A DNA stretch of 64,000 bases, from positions 103,657,725-103,721,724 of the forward strand of contig NC_044277.2 in the NCBI RefSeq assembly GCF_004027225.2, in the 5' to 3' direction. This document shows positions 41,921 to 55,773 of the stretch, one piece after another. The notes below the pieces were generated by a model. The model saw only the letters and a program-made list of their open reading frames with translations. It made no database searches and was not told the DNA's origin. This stretch comes from Strigops habroptila. Its lineage: Eukaryota > Chordata > Aves > Psittaciformes > Psittacidae. A program made the translations under genes and the position numbers. Position 1 is the first letter of the stretch; each line of letters begins with the position of its first letter.

Positions 41921-43876
41921 GTTCCCTATAAACAAGTAACAGATAGAGAGGCTGAGGCTTGAAATGCTGCCATTTTCAAAATACTGAAGAGAAACTGAAG
42001 TCAGTTTTGAAAGCTGTAAGAATGATAAATTACTTCAGAAAAAGAGACATTAGTGGATTTCTTTTCTTTTTTTAAGGAGGTATTGGTTAGTATAAAGAAA
42101 ATAACAGTTTATAAATAAAGCAATCTTACGAGGATGTAAGAATCAATTACATTCTTCAGCAGTCAGATCAGAGGAATAGTCCCCAAAAGCAAGAAATACT
42201 TTGCTTTAAGCAGCACAGAAAAGTTGGGGCTGGAATAACCACCCTTTTGTTATCAGATCTCATTAAATGAGGAACAAGGGTGCAAGACAATAGGGTAGGA
42301 GAATCCAGTTAAGGACAGAATGGGAATGTTAATATTGCTACTTTCACTCTTCATGTTTCTGTAGTTTCAAGTTTGGAGAATCACTGCCTTACCCAATTAC
42401 ACTGTTGTTCACCCTTCCACCAAGGCAGCGTTCTCTTAAATTTAGTTATTTGTGTATGGAAAATGTGCATTGTTGCTGTTCTTCCTGCATTAAAGTCCAT
42501 GCTTGCAGATACTACCACAGTCTCTAAAATTGTTTCTTGAAAGCAAATGAGGTATAGCTGTGCAGTTATCAGTGAAGTTGCAATCATGTAGTAGTGATGT
42601 TTTAGCACTGACAAATCCAGAATTTCCAGAGGGGATGGACAAAATGCCATTTATAATTGAAATGTCACCACTGCAGATTAACAGCTTGAGGCAGAGCACT
42701 GATTAATCACTCAAGACACGGAGCAGCGTAAAGGGAAAAGCAAGTTTATTCCCCTTTTCCTATTAACTAGTTTCTGACCTGATGGAGAAGCAATACCTCC
42801 ATGCTCTGCTAGGCCCTTGGCTGTTCTGATAAGTTGTAACTAGTATGCCAATTAATGCTTTTTTTTCTTCCCCCACTGTCAAGTTAACTTCAACTGCACA
42901 TTCATTTCAATTTATTGCAAACCAAATTATTTTAACTGTATTCCATATTCCTACATAGTGGTATTTTTCACTTTTTATTCCCACTTTGAGTATCAGAATC
43001 TGTCTCTGATCTGTGTTGCATCCTGATATGAACTTAGATTTAACTGCATTCTTCAGCTTCATGCAGGTGAACACCTTCAAAAACAGTGACAGCCTAACTA
43101 TCATGCTTCATCATCATCACATCATCTTAGACATGCCAACAAGCTCCAGAATAGATAGATCAGACCATTGATATAAATTAGGATTACTAAATTGACAGCA
43201 GTCCACCTATCCTGATTTATACTGGCTATGTAATTTAATGGGATGTGGAAGTACTTACACCTTCACACAACGTAACAGAAGTCCATGATCCACTCCAAAG
43301 CTACCAATCCTTTTGCTTCCAGCATTTGATTTTGGGTATCTAACTAGTTATTTTAAGTAGTAGGGCAGCCAAATGTTTCCAAGCCCACAACAGTTATTTC
43401 ACATGCATACATCAGCATCAGTTGGCATTGCAGAAACAATGGGACAGATAAGAGTCACTGAACGTACAGGCATCAGTTCGGCACATGCAGTACAACTGCA
43501 GCAGCCCGTGTTAGACCTAGCACTGTTAGGTCTGCTGGCACAATTATCTTTTTCCCAATCTTTAATTAGCCTCAGAAACATAAAACATAGTAAGCTGGGT
43601 CAGATAACTCACAACCTATTAGCCAAGTAACTCAATAGTCACATGTAATGCCGCTTAATTAGGTGGGAGATGTTTACAGTGTTAAGCTCCAAGTAGCACA
43701 ACAATAACACATTAACACATCACCTTAAAAAAAAATAACCTTAGTTTGAGCACTAGACCTGCCTACTGGAAAGGTATCTCAACAATGACAATGCTCTAAA
43801 GGTCAGTCCCTTTCTACTTAGCATTGCAGGTTCTCTGCTATCACAGAATCTCCAGCAATGTTTAACCAAGTACAGA

Positions 43877-44554
43877 TCACAGAATCACAGAATGGTTGAG
43901 GGTCATCATCTAGTCCAACCTCCCTGCCTAAGCAGGGTCACCTACAGCACATTGCTCAGGAATGTGTCCAGACAGCTCTTTAATATCTCCAGGGAAGGAG
44001 ACCCACAATCTCTCTGGGCAACCTATTCCAGTGCTCAGTCCCCACAGTAAAGAAGTTCTTCCTCATGTTCAGGTGAAACTTTCTGTGTTTTAGTTTGTGC
44101 CTGTTGCCTCTCAGCCTATCGCTTGGCACCACTGAGAAGAGTCTGGCCCCATTCTCTTGACACCCTCACTTCAGATACTTTTATACATCGATCAGATCCT
44201 CCTGGAGCCTTCACTTCTCTAGGCTGAACAGGCCCAGCTCCCTCAGCCTCTCCTCATGTGAGAGATGCTCCAGACCTTAACCATTCTAGTAGCTCTTTGC
44301 TGGACTTGCTCCAGGAGCTTTGCGTCTCTCTTGTACTGAGGAGCCCAGAACTGGGCACAGTACTCCAGGTGTGGCCTCACCAGTGCTGAGCAGAGAGGGA
44401 GGATACCTCCCTTAACCTGCTGGCAATGCTCTTCCTAATGCAGCCCAGGACACCACCGGCCACCTTGGCCACAAGGGCGCATTGCTGGCACATGGACAGC
44501 TTGTCCACCAGGACCCCCAGGTCCCTCTTTGCAGAGCTGCCTTCCAGCAGGTCA
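43877..44554 (-). mobile_element. CR1 LINE fragment, older subfamily
   Basis: The minus-oriented 3' end (ATCACAGAATCACAGAATGG) is followed by about 680 bp of CR1 3' region and ORF2 tail (CAGGTGTGGCCTCACCAGTG, CACATGGACAGCTTGTCCAC). It differs from the other copies (the TCCAACCTCCCTGCCTAAGC form), so it is probably a separate subfamily. Intergenic. Confidence 0.9.
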
Positions 44555-45979
44555 GACATTATAACAGCAAAAATGTTTTCCTTTCCCTGAATATGTATTT
44601 ACCCATTGAAGTTACTTTTGCACATGATTTTGTGGTAACCACTGTGTTTGTCCTTACCTCCAAATGCTGTGGAGACTCTCATTATTCATTCTGTAAGAAT
44701 AAAAGCAATGGATTGAGGTAGCTGTTATCCACTCTAATTTTACCGACTGTACTCTGAACAGATGAAAGTATCTATAAAGACCCAGCAAAAGTCCTATGCA
44801 TGAGTTCCACAAGAGGAAGTCTAGATCACAGTTGCTACATGGAGACTGAAGACATAGCTTATTTTGGTATAGTAATAATTCCACAAACGCATTGGTCGAT
44901 CTAATTCTTGACGTGCATATTCAAAATCCCAAGTGTGGTACTGCATTAACCAATTAAGGCCCTTTGCAGAGACCTCAGGAAGAAGTGGCGCAGGATTCCA
45001 CATAAAAGCATAGGAGTTTACATGAACAATGGGTACAAGAAAAGAATTTAAATGATGGCTCAACTACACAATCTCAATTATACTGTCAGTTTCATAGGTA
45101 TTGGTCCATTTGCAGCTTCTATTTAATCATATACATAAAATCCTCCAATTTCACTTCAATTGAATTCAGCAGAACATGCGTTGACTTGAGTGAGTACTGA
45201 ATCAGGCACTGTGGAATTGTATCTGGTTTTACATACTCTAGTTTTACAGATGTAATTTCATTGACTCAATTAGGCTACTAGTGATTATGGAGTGCAGTAC
45301 AAATTCCTCAGGAGATCTCTGCATGGAAGTGAAGCGAAGGATGTTTCTGAATAGCAAATTATTTTTAGGATACTTTCCTCCCCTGCAAAGATTCCAAGTC
45401 CATATTCATTTTCACAATAATAATAGTAGTTATCCATCCTCTTTGGATGACTGTCTTAACTAGAGTCATTTGCAAGACTTATTAAAGTTAACTTATACAC
45501 CCTGCAGATTTCCTTGAAGATGAATACTGAAGTGGTTTGTGTCCTAATGCTCAAAAGCAAATATCTCAGAAGCAAGATGTTGTCATCCAGATAAAACTTT
45601 TCATTAACAACAGATTAACCAGTTCTTTCATGCTGTACTTGATTCTTATCAAACTCCACTTACAGATAAGTACATTTTATTGATTAAAAACAATCTAAGA
45701 TAAACTCATCCCTACTGAAACAATGCCTGAAGTGGAAACTAATAAGGGCCAAGCCTTGCAGTTTTCAGCACTATCCTGCAAGGATCAAAATCATTTTGCA
45801 ATCAAGAATGAATCAAAATCATGGAATTTACAGATGGAAAAATCAAAGCAGAAAATTTATATAGCTTATCTAATTTGTTTTAGGCCCTGCTTGAAATTCT
45901 CCCAGAGTTCCTATATGCATATTGTGTCTTTTGGGAGAACAAATAAAGAGGTTGCTGTCATCTTCCTGAGCTGTAACCA

Positions 45980-46174
45980 TCATAGAATCATAGATGAGTT
46001 AGGGTTGGAAAGGACCTTAAGATCACCTAGTTCCAATCCTGCTGGCATGCGCAGAGATGCCTCACACTAGACCATGTCGCCCAACCTGGCCTTGAACAGT
46101 GCCAGGGATGGAGTATTTACCACTTCTTTGGGCAACCTGTTCCAGTGCTTCACAACCCTCATAGTAAAGAACTA
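45980..46174 (-). mobile_element. CR1 LINE 3' fragment
   Basis: About 195 bp begin with the inverted CR1 terminus (ATCATAGAATCATAGATGAG) and contain GGCCTTGAACAGTGCCAGGG. The rest of the element is lost. Intergenic. Confidence 0.9.
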
Positions 46175-48984
46175 TAACTCTACGAATAGGAAACACTCGG
46201 AGAAGTAGTTGGTGTAGAAAAGATACTTAGGTACTAGTAGCAGAAACATGAACTCCACTGCCCAGCAACTGGAATTTAAGGCATCTGTAAGATCAAGGAA
46301 GCTTCAATGAATTTACAAAAATCCTCTGAAGATGACTATTGAAGGCCATTCCTTTCCCTCTCACCTTCTTTTCATGGACAGTTTTATGAGGTCAAAATCG
46401 AGTAAACCTAATCATCTTGTTTGTCACACTAATTTAAGAAACCTGAAAATGAAGAAGGAAGGCTGAGAAACTGCAAGGGAAGATGTCAGGTTTCAGTTGT
46501 TTAAAATCTCTAACTGGTAAATACCTTCCGTTTCCTCTTAGACTTGTCTCTGCACATTGTCATTTCTAAAAGAGGATCTCGTAAGTTCTCAGTGGGCAAG
46601 GGCAGCAGAACTACAAAACAAACAACAGCTGCTGACCCTAAATTTTTGATGCTGATTGTTTGCACAGGGACGGATTCAAGTCCGAACAATGCAGACATCC
46701 AACAAGAGTGAGCAGCCCTCTAACAAAGCAAATTTCAGCATTTTAGTTTACTTACCAGAGCAACTAACACTCCAAAGAAAGATTACTTAATCCTCAAGAG
46801 CAACAGAGTCAAGACAGAAGAACAGAGATTTTTAAACGCTGATTAAGCCAGGCACAAAACACACATACAGAACATCTGCTGCATTTAACTCCTCACAACC
46901 AGCACAATTCAATTGGAGATGAATCCAGTGACTTCAGTGTGACCGAATTTATCATCCAGAAGGTAAAAAAAACAAACAAACAAACATGGTTCGGCAAAGG
47001 GTATTGGATAGCACCAATTTCCTAATACATGCGAAAGCCAGAAAAGTGAGTATTAAAGGTAAAGCACACCAGTTCTGCAAAACCACTCCCAATCACTAGG
47101 GCTGGATCAGTGGTACTGGGAACTTGGTCACTTGGGAACTTCATGGATCTAAGGAACAGAAATTTGGCAAGCCATTTTACAACCTGTACTAACCAGGCAA
47201 CCTTCTCAGACCAGCTAACAAAAAAACACTCCTGATTTATTTTGGATATACAGATATGTTGATATATACCTAATACACACACACTGCCTAATTATATTCA
47301 TTTAAAGACTGCAAGGGATAAAAGGGGAAAATAGAATCCTATCAAGGAAATGTGGGGGTAGACTACATATGATCAAAGCTCACCAAACTTTCACAGGGAC
47401 TTGAAAGAGAGCTGGGCCACCCTCATTTTGCTACACTTGAACCCTCTATGTCTGAAAGCACATGAAAAGTCAGATCAGAAGAAACATCTCAAGATCATAC
47501 TGAAAACTTGCATCGTAGGCTCCTTCACCCCATAACCATGTACATGTAAAGAGCACCAAAAAGTAATCCTGCATCATCAGAAAGTTCTGTGCTCTTAACT
47601 ACTTAGACCAAGCCCTAACCAGGGCAAGCTTTAAAGTTGCACTTTCAAACAATAGAAATATATATGCTCTTATCAAAAAATCACATTAAAAAGTAAACAA
47701 TTACTATTGATTCTACTAATACTGTCTGGAACCCAAATAATAGCAGCCAACCTGTTTCTACCTTTCTTTTTGTTATTACATTTTCTAACAATAAAATAGT
47801 CACTTTCTAATGCTTTAAAACTGCATTTAAATTATATTAAAAAAAAAAAAAGGAAGAATAACACTCTGAAAAGCTAGAGAAAGAGGATTATCACAGTAAC
47901 TCTGATTTTCCTTCTCAGTGCCAGTTAAAATCTATGGATATTTGTATTCTATCTTTGTAACCTGCATGAACAGTGTTGCACATGTCTATAATTCTGCACA
48001 CGAACAACATGAATAATATACCTCTGGTTTCAGGTGTACAGTAAAATCCAGTGTTACAGGAAGTGCATTCAGTCAGTTAACCATTATGAGCATTTTTAAT
48101 TATCTTTAAATCAACAATTATTCCTATAAGGTCCTCCAAACATTTTTTTAATAAAACCTAATTTCCTACTCACAAATTAATTAGCGTGAGATAAAATTAG
48201 TTGCATCTTTTTAAATGAGATTTTGCAACCAAGGTCAAGAGCAATAAACATTTACTTCAACTTCTAAAAGCCATTGCTTTTGGATTATGAAGTCTTCTCA
48301 ATTTTTTTGCCTCAAGGAAATGAAGAATTACTTCCATTGTGTGATAGAAGAATAGACTTCTGGGAAGTATGGCACTTCAGACTTCAGTTGGCAATCAAAC
48401 GAAGATCACTCATAGATGATGTTTTGGATGGGAGTTTGCTCAATTAAAGGCAAGTTTTCACGCAAACCTAATCATGGCAATAAATTTTCAGAACCTATAT
48501 TACTGTTAGGAAATACGTGTGCCAGTGCTAGGAAATGGCTTGACTGCTTTTATTCCTCAGCAATCTACAAGGCAAATGGAGGCCTCTAACATTTAAGACT
48601 AATAGTGCCACCTGCTGTGTATTTTAAAAGTACACAGTGGTCTGGAGAGCCAACTAACTCAATTTAAAGACAGAACGATTGACTGATTTAAACAGAAGTC
48701 ATAATTTTGCGTGTATGTATGACAATACAAAATTTTTTTGTTGCTGTTATTAGTAATACCTAAATAGGCCAGGGGTACAAAGGAAGCTGTTCCACTATGG
48801 TTTAAGAACAGAACTGGTGGATAATACATTTTCAAGTTTATCCCAGTGACATAACACAGATTAGCTACATCTGCTCACTACGCATCAAAACCACAATTAA
48901 CCCTATGTACTTTGTGATAGCATGTAGGTTAGACCTGCAACTGATTTTACATATCATACCCTGGTTGCAAATTATTCACAGAAC

Positions 48985-49085
48985 ACATATATATATGTGT
49001 GTGTCTGTGTGCATATATACTAACACACATGCCTTGCTAGCAAAGTATACACGCACCAACAAACATACACACAACCATATATACA
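48985..49085. repeat. TA/TG/CA-rich simple sequence
   Basis: Alternating TATATA, TGTGTG and ACACAC stretches, imperfect. Confidence 0.75.
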
Positions 49086-49259
49086 CAAACCTCTTGAGAC
49101 TGAATCCAGATGCCCTGTACACAGGCTTTCCCTGAAAAGGCAACAAACTGCAATGTATATGGGATTGGTTCAGCAAAACATAAGCTAATACTTTTCCTGT
49201 TTCCACCACTCTGCTGTACCTCCTGGACTTACTCACTTCATTTCACTGGGCATCTCATG

Positions 49260-49446
49260 TGGTGAGGCCCTGGCACAGGTTGCCCAGAGAAGCTGTGGCT
49301 GCCCCATCCCTGGCAGTGTTCAAGGCCAGGTTGGACGGGGCTTGGAGCAACCTGGTCTAGTGGAAGGTGTCCCTGCCCATGGCAGGGGGTTGGAACTAGA
49401 TGAGCTTTAAGGCCCCTTCCAACCCAAACAATTCTGTGATTCTACG
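49260..49446 (+). mobile_element. CR1 LINE 3' fragment
   Basis: About 187 bp in plus orientation, from GGCACAGGTTGCCCAGAGAA to the terminus AACCCAAACAATTCTGTGAT. It is very similar to the 3' part of the copy ending at 17,178. Intergenic. Confidence 0.92.
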
Positions 49447-51201
49447 ACTCTTTTCCCAGTTTCTGTTTTTGCTGCTTATCCATGCAAGTGTTTGGAAAGA
49501 AACTGCCTTGTATAATCCTTTTGTGTAACTATGTGTGATGGTTCTTCCATAATCCTGAGGGAATGGTACAGTACAAATAATTAATAATAATTTCTGATTA
49601 GATACTCACTCATACTTTAAATTCTCTTCTAATGAGAAGTTAAGTGTATATCTTTTGAGATAGAGCTTACATTTCACATTCAAGGATGCTATCCTGGTAG
49701 TTCTTTCTGTAACGCATAGTCAGGTTGCACAAGTCACTTTCACAGGAGGTCAGGGAGTCAAATAGTGTGACTGGAATTTTAAAAAGGCTGGGTAACTTTT
49801 ATGACCATTAATAATGTTTGTATTGAATGCCAGCTCAAACTGTAACCAGGTTAATTAAATCTCCTGCCCCAATGCATACACCAACTGCCTGAAGGTCCAA
49901 AGGAGGACTCCATGTGCCAACAACTCAGAATACTGAACAAGGCAACTGAAGTACCCCTTACTACAGAGCACTTCATGTTTGTTGCTGCTGGAGGCAGAAT
50001 ACCAAAGCAGATCTCCCGAAGCCACGATATATCAGAACAACTCTGACACGTGCTTATTTCCAAGGTCAAGAGAGAAGCTAACTTGAAGAGTATCTACAGT
50101 GTCTGACAAACTATTGTGTTTACTGTTCTTTTCCTGGCTAAGGCAGAAAAAGACTGCAGTTGAAGTAGGCAGCATGATTTGCAAGACACAAACATATTGG
50201 GAAGGCAAAAAACTATGATTAATAAGTGAATTACAGCAGACTTAAACATAAGACTGCTGTGACTTACCAAAAGTCTATGCACTGCGTAACTAGAGCCTTG
50301 TCACCTGCACATGTACAACTTCCAAAGGGATTCCCAAGATCTGCAAGATTTAAGCCTGAATCAGTAAATCATTTATGATGCAAATCATAATTTCTGACAG
50401 TAACTGGAAAAATACAGCACACCAGCATTCTTTCCACACACTGCCCTTTCACAATGTTTATTTATGCAATGTTTTTCACTGCAAAGAACCCAGCAGATGC
50501 ACAATTATATTAAAACTACTGTTTAATTGCATTATTTTTTCACATACTACTCTCTTGGGCCCTTGCAACAGTCTCATATGGACCTATTTTGGGGACAGAA
50601 ACTTGCAGTTCATAGTCCAGACATAGCCTCATACTTTATTTGATAGAATACACTTTTAAAAGGGAGCAACAAGCACAAAATTATTGAGGTATAGTAAATC
50701 ATTCCATTCCACACCATTTCCCCAAGAAGCGCAGCAAGAATGAAGCTGGCTAAAATTTAAGGAAGGGAGAGTGGAGACGGAAAGACACAGAATACATGGA
50801 AAGAAACCTGAAGAAAGATTTCCCTGGTGGAATTACTGTCTTGAGGAGGTCACCATGACAGCATCCCTTTAAGAATTAACATTACTGCAATAAACCAGTA
50901 TTACCCACCCCTTTGTGCACCTGACTGTGTTCAATGAGGTTTTGTATTTCACTGTGTTTTCTGGCAAAGTTTCATATGCTCACAACCTTAAGTCAACATT
51001 AAATCAAACTGCCCAGTTATAATCATGAACTCTGTATGCAGTAGCTCCAGCCACACTGCATGAAGACACGCTGGCTGAAATCCACAATTTCAGAGCAGAT
51101 CATGCAACTTCTGAAAGAAGTCACTGCACTTTCAAGAAAGTTACTTCTTCCTTTATGAAGAATTCGGATGCCTCATTCTTGATTTGCTTATTGCCAACAC
51201 A

Positions 51202-51430
51202 ATGAAGGAAATGTTCTGCTTCTGCATGACTTTTTCTTCCTTGTTGGAGCAGATGGTGAAGGCTTACAAATACATGACTGGTATTTTTTCAGTGACTCAT
51301 ACCTCAGAGCAACAGGCTTCAGATTGTGATAAGCAGCCAACCGAGATGGATGTGAGCTTTCTTGAGGAGCAGTATGACCATATAAAACAGAAGCAAAAAC
51401 TGCAATCACACGTTATTGTTTTTAAAACAG
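51202..51430 (+). CDS. C9orf152: C9orf152 homologue, exon 1
   Basis: This exon encodes residues 1-76 plus one base. The ATG at 51202 was chosen because MKEMFCFC aligns with the human C9orf152 start MKGLPCPC and A stands at -3. A conserved block follows at residues 53-69 (FLEEQYDHIKQKQKLQS against human FLRAQYEGLKRQQRTQA), probably a short helix. The donor at 51431 is GTATGC, phase 1. The function of C9orf152 is unknown. No CpG island or clear TATA box marks the promoter, so an upstream non-coding exon is possible. Confidence 0.85.
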
Positions 51431-54400
51431 GTATGCTTATATTTATAGGAAAAAATGCCAATGTAGATGTAATGACTATTTCTTTAAATCTTGAATAACT
51501 CCTAGATTTGTTCTTTTTATGCTTAGCTTCAAGAGACGTACAAAGTGAATTCCTTTTCTGTTATTTTGGGGGTTTATTCATTTCACTGAAATGTGGTCTT
51601 ATGTTTATACATGACGGTGAAACACTAACATGAATTTGAAACAGATGAAAATTTTTTAGATAAGGTTTTACAGGTTTTATGTCAGTAAAATTCTAAACAT
51701 AAATGTTAACTATTACAGGAGCCACGTCTTCATGTCTATCATCAGTGTATTTGTGCAATGTATTCTGTAACATTTCTGCTCTTCTGAATGCTTCCGTCAC
51801 AACAAGTAATTATGGGTCTTCTGTCTCTTTCGCCCTTTTTTATCTGTGTAAAGAAATGTGTCCTACAAGACTACAGGAAGCAAGAACAAATATCAAGTAA
51901 CTAGCACAAGTTGTGTTTTTGTTAAAAAGTAACTTATACTAAGAGTCACAGTGAGTAACTAAGAAGCTTTGAGCAAGAGATCCTGGGTTTAAAGTATCTT
52001 ACTGCAAATCGTTTGGAAAGTACATACATAGGAAAACAATTAAAGGTATATATCACTCATCTGCCTGCTAGGTCAGACATATTTTCAACATTCTTTCACC
52101 CAAATGTCTAGAAATTCTTATGTTTAAAGAATTTAAATCTCTGTGAGGCATAAAATATATATACACAAGCTTATTTTATCAGGTATGAAAACATAACTAA
52201 CTTGAAGACAAAACAGCTCATCTACTCAGCTATAGCAAAAATGTAAGTTAGTTAAAGAAAGGAAGCAGAAGTTTGTATTCAGTTTAAATTCAAATGAAGC
52301 TTCAAATATAATGAATGTAATCAGGCGATTTTTTGCAAGGACACCATTTGGTGATTAAAGAAAAGACATAAGAAAGTGATACTGCATGGTTTCTGGTAAG
52401 CTTAAAATTTAGTAGAGCTGGAAGTTCACATACAAATATTTTCATACACATACACAAATCTAAAACATTCACAACTACTGCACTCAACTTTTATCTTTAA
52501 ATAACCTGCATGGAAAAGATTTGTGTTACTGTTAGAAGCAGTTAAGTTTGAGGGTTTTTGTAATGCTGAGTGCTCAGCATGTCCTGAAAGTTGATCTTAC
52601 ACATTCCTATGGTTTGGAAGTTGGGAAAACCTATTACATAGCTCAGGACCTTGAACCTGTTCCATGCACCTGTTTCCAAGAACATGTCAAGCAGAAATGA
52701 ACACTGCCATACTGGGATAGCCTCATGTCCTACACTCTTTTAAGTTACAAACTACCCAGAAACTCCAGCTGGTACCAAAATGCAGTCCACGAATGTATCA
52801 GTATTTTGTACTGATAGCAAACCGTTTCCCTACCTAGAGGTTAAATCATGGCTAGGCTGGGAAGGGCATGATGACAATAGCACCACCACAACCCCACGCA
52901 TACATACAAACCTCAAAGGCCAGACACAAAAACCTCAAGGAAGGAATGCACCTTCGGTACCTATGGTCTCAAAAATCCCTGCAAAATCCCTGTCTTGTTC
53001 CTGCATGACAGACCAACTGTCCTGCCATGATACCACAGGGATTTTGAGCATTTCAGGCTTATTGCACTACAGCTGGAATGCTATTTCCTTGAGGACTTTT
53101 AACTTTGTATGTCACTACCTGTTTGCCAGAGTCATGTAGTTGTGGACCCTTAAACAGAACATAAGATCCTCTAACTTCTCTGGGTTTTTGATCGGTGGGT
53201 TAGTAACTAAGAAGTCACCTGAAAACAACTTTCTTCTGTTCCTTCCCCAGTACACACTTCTGCCTGTTCCTGCTTATTTGAGAACAAAGAGCAGGACAAG
53301 ATTTGGAAGTTGCCAGCTAGGGGATTATACAGCCGTGTCTTTATTATTTATTGGCTAAGAAGCTGAAGAAACATTAGTTGCTTTAGGAATTAAATACGAG
53401 CATTCAGCACATGCAGTCACAACAGAATAAACACTGGGACTGACTGCAGAAATCTTCCAAGTATTTCCCAAGCTAACTTGAAATAAGATTAATTTTTCTG
53501 TTATATGCACAAACACATCTGTATCTCCAAGCTCTGTGTGTGCTTTAGTCTCCTCTTTCCTGGTAACACTGCGGGAGAGCAGAAGATGTGGGTTGACACG
53601 ATTCTCACTCCCAGAGCCATGCTGCAGAGCACCTCCTACATCAACCTTATGTGGTCAGCCCAGGGAGCAGTAAAAATTCTCTATGATGTTAGTGTTGTTG
53701 CTTCATCAGTGGGAGCCAAAGACAGTGCTGAAAGCCCCTCCTGTTGTACAGGTTCATTTACTGCCAGCAAATCAGCTGGATCTGACATCTTCAAATATTT
53801 CCTTGTAAATATGGTGTGAAAGACAGCTATAAAGGCAGGGGGAGGAAGCATGTGTGTTGTTTTTTTTAAAGGCAGCATCCTATTTGAACTAGCTTCATTT
53901 CAAATTCAGGGTTACAGTTCTTTTAAATGGCTACCCAGATACTGTGTTTCAGAATATAATCAGCACTCTTCCATGTCTATTTTTTCACTTTAATATGTTT
54001 CATAACTCATACTGCAACAGACACAGTGCCTACAACTCAAGCCTGTAAATAAGGGTCAGCATTCTGCACAACTCCTGCTTTAAACTAGATTTACATTAAC
54101 TGAGGTATATTTCATTATACTTGCAATGCCAACAGCACCGTTTAGCTTTAGTGTAACTGTTCAGTTTCTATTCAAGGCACAGAAAGTCAGTCATATTCAG
54201 TAATTTGATGGCTGCTACGTGTAATTAAAGTAGCATTATCATTTCTGTCCCTAATGCCTTATACATGTCTAACAGTTACTTTCATACTGCATTAGAAATT
54301 AAGCTACAGGCATAGAAGAAAAAAAGAGACCAGATTCTCTCCCACTGTTACAGCTACTCTATACAGCACATGGAGCAAGCAGATTTTTCCTCTAAATAAT

Positions 54401-55555
54401 CATTTAGGCAACAAGAGTGTGATAAGCTACTTACTTTACACAATTTATACTTACTACAATAATAAAATCATAATATTAAAAATCACACCTATATATTAAT
54501 GATCCCTCATTAAGAAAAAGAAGACGTTCGCAACTTGTTTCATCTAAAAGTGGCCACAGTATTTTTAAGTTGCGATTAGAAGCTCCAAACAGTATCGAAC
54601 AAAATATTTTTGTCTTTCAAATCACAGCACCTACCAACACACTGAGCAAGTCCCTACTCACCTTAAGAAGTTTTGCGTACAAGTAATTCATTACTGAAAG
54701 TCAATTCTCAATCTGTGTTGTTAATGAGTCTTAGAGTACCAGTTAGATCAATATTGACTCAAATGTCCGTTTTCACTTGACTAACCCTAAGGTGCCATTT
54801 ATGTCCTCAGAACTGCAAACCCAAGCATGAAATATTCCTACTCCATAACCTGGTATCAAAAGAACTTGCACTATCCTCAGCCACAGATGGAAAAAGTATA
54901 GATAAATTCATCTGTGAAAGCTCTTCAGTTGAGTTTATGCTACAGAAATTAAACCCTTGATTTCTGCTGCCATAGTAACGTGCATAAATGCATTTCTCTT
55001 GTAGGTGAACATGAATCTGTTATCCCAGAATCAATGGTCAATGCTGTTATAATTAATAAAAAAGTTAGATCAAAGTCATTTACAGAGCATGTTCCTGTCA
55101 GGAAGGTCAGACTGGAGATGAACAGCAGTGGCAACGCACAAGACAACTCACTATGGCATACCCACCTGGGAATTCACCGCCTGGTGCAAGCCCCTTGTCA
55201 AGGAGCTACCCAGGATGTCTCCCACTGCAAGAATGGACCATGCAGCTTTGACAAAGAGAGGCTGATTTCACAGGAAAATGGCACACTGCAACCCAAGGAA
55301 TTAGAAGGAGCTAGGGAACTACCTGCGCTCAGCCAATTGGGAAGTTCAAGCATGTTGAACAGTTGCAATAAAGAGGATAGCACCTGCCCAAAGCCTCCTC
55401 TGAAATCAGCCACTTCAGCAGTTTGGACACATCAACACACTTCTACAAAATGCATGCCAGCCTGCAATAAACTGAACTTTTATCCTTTCCCTAATAAAAA
55501 AGGGCCGAGAATTTCTGAAGCAGCGAAGAGGCTTGGATTATATGTCTCAGAATGA
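51202..55555 (+). CDS. C9orf152: C9orf152 homologue, whole two-exon gene
   Basis: The coding sequence joins 51202-51430 and 55005-55555 in matching phase (1) to give 780 nt including the stop. The 3.6-kb intron holds nothing assignable. The gene is transcribed away from XYLB (head to head, about 10.8 kb apart), and the next gene to the right runs in the same direction. In human the gene is on 9q31 and its product is uncharacterised, so no function is assigned. Confidence 0.88.
51431..55004 (+). other. Intron of the C9orf152 homologue
   Basis: AT-rich sequence between the GTATGC donor and CTTGTAG acceptor. Open frames at 52,780-53,139 and 53,505-53,819 look like chance. No CR1 was recognised. 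Confidence 0.75.
55005..55555 (+). CDS. C9orf152: C9orf152 homologue, exon 2 (terminal)
   Basis: This exon follows a TTCTCTTGTAG acceptor, completes the Gly77 codon and reads to TGA at 55555, giving a 259-residue protein (human about 239). Three blocks match human C9orf152: ESMVNAVIINKKVRS (85-99), SLWHTHLGIHRLVQ (125-138) and the C-terminal FYPFPNKKGPRISEAAKRLG then LYVSE (235-259). The middle (about 140-230) is Ser/Cys/Gln-rich, poorly conserved and probably disordered. No signal peptide, membrane segment or known enzyme motif is evident. The intact frame over 183 codons plus conservation at both ends argues for a functional gene. Confidence 0.9.
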
Positions 55556-55773
55556 AGACATTCTGTAATACATAAAACTTAGCAAAAAACTTGAGTGAAA
55601 ATAGCCTTCGTACTTACTCTGATTGACCTGCTGAGGGTCTATTACTTTTACTAGCCAAGGAAGATTCTTACTACAGCACAGTGTAAAATGAGATGTTCTT
55701 ATGAAGATGCTGGGCTGTGATGACAGATACTCAGTTCTATTACTTGAATCTTGAGATACAAGAGCAATTTCAT

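Larger units (their letters stand above)
40651..51201. other. Intergenic region between XYLB and the C9orf152 homologue
   Basis: This AT-rich stretch holds three CR1 fragments and one simple repeat. No exon can be assigned to a known gene. The only candidate transcript end is the minus-strand open frame with a polyadenylation signal at 41,453-41,920, listed separately. Other open frames, for example the minus strand at 44,821-45,063 and 46,510-46,698, lack supporting splice or conservation evidence. Confidence 0.6.

Noticed and set aside
44821-45063. Minus-strand frame with an aromatic-rich peptide (WNYYYTKISYVF)
   Set aside because: It looked protein-like, but there is no acceptor/donor pair, no family match and no neighbouring exon.
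52780-53819. Two plus-strand open frames of 119 and 104 codons
   Set aside because: They lie in the C9orf152 intron, are not flanked by in-phase splice sites, and have no counterpart in the human protein.
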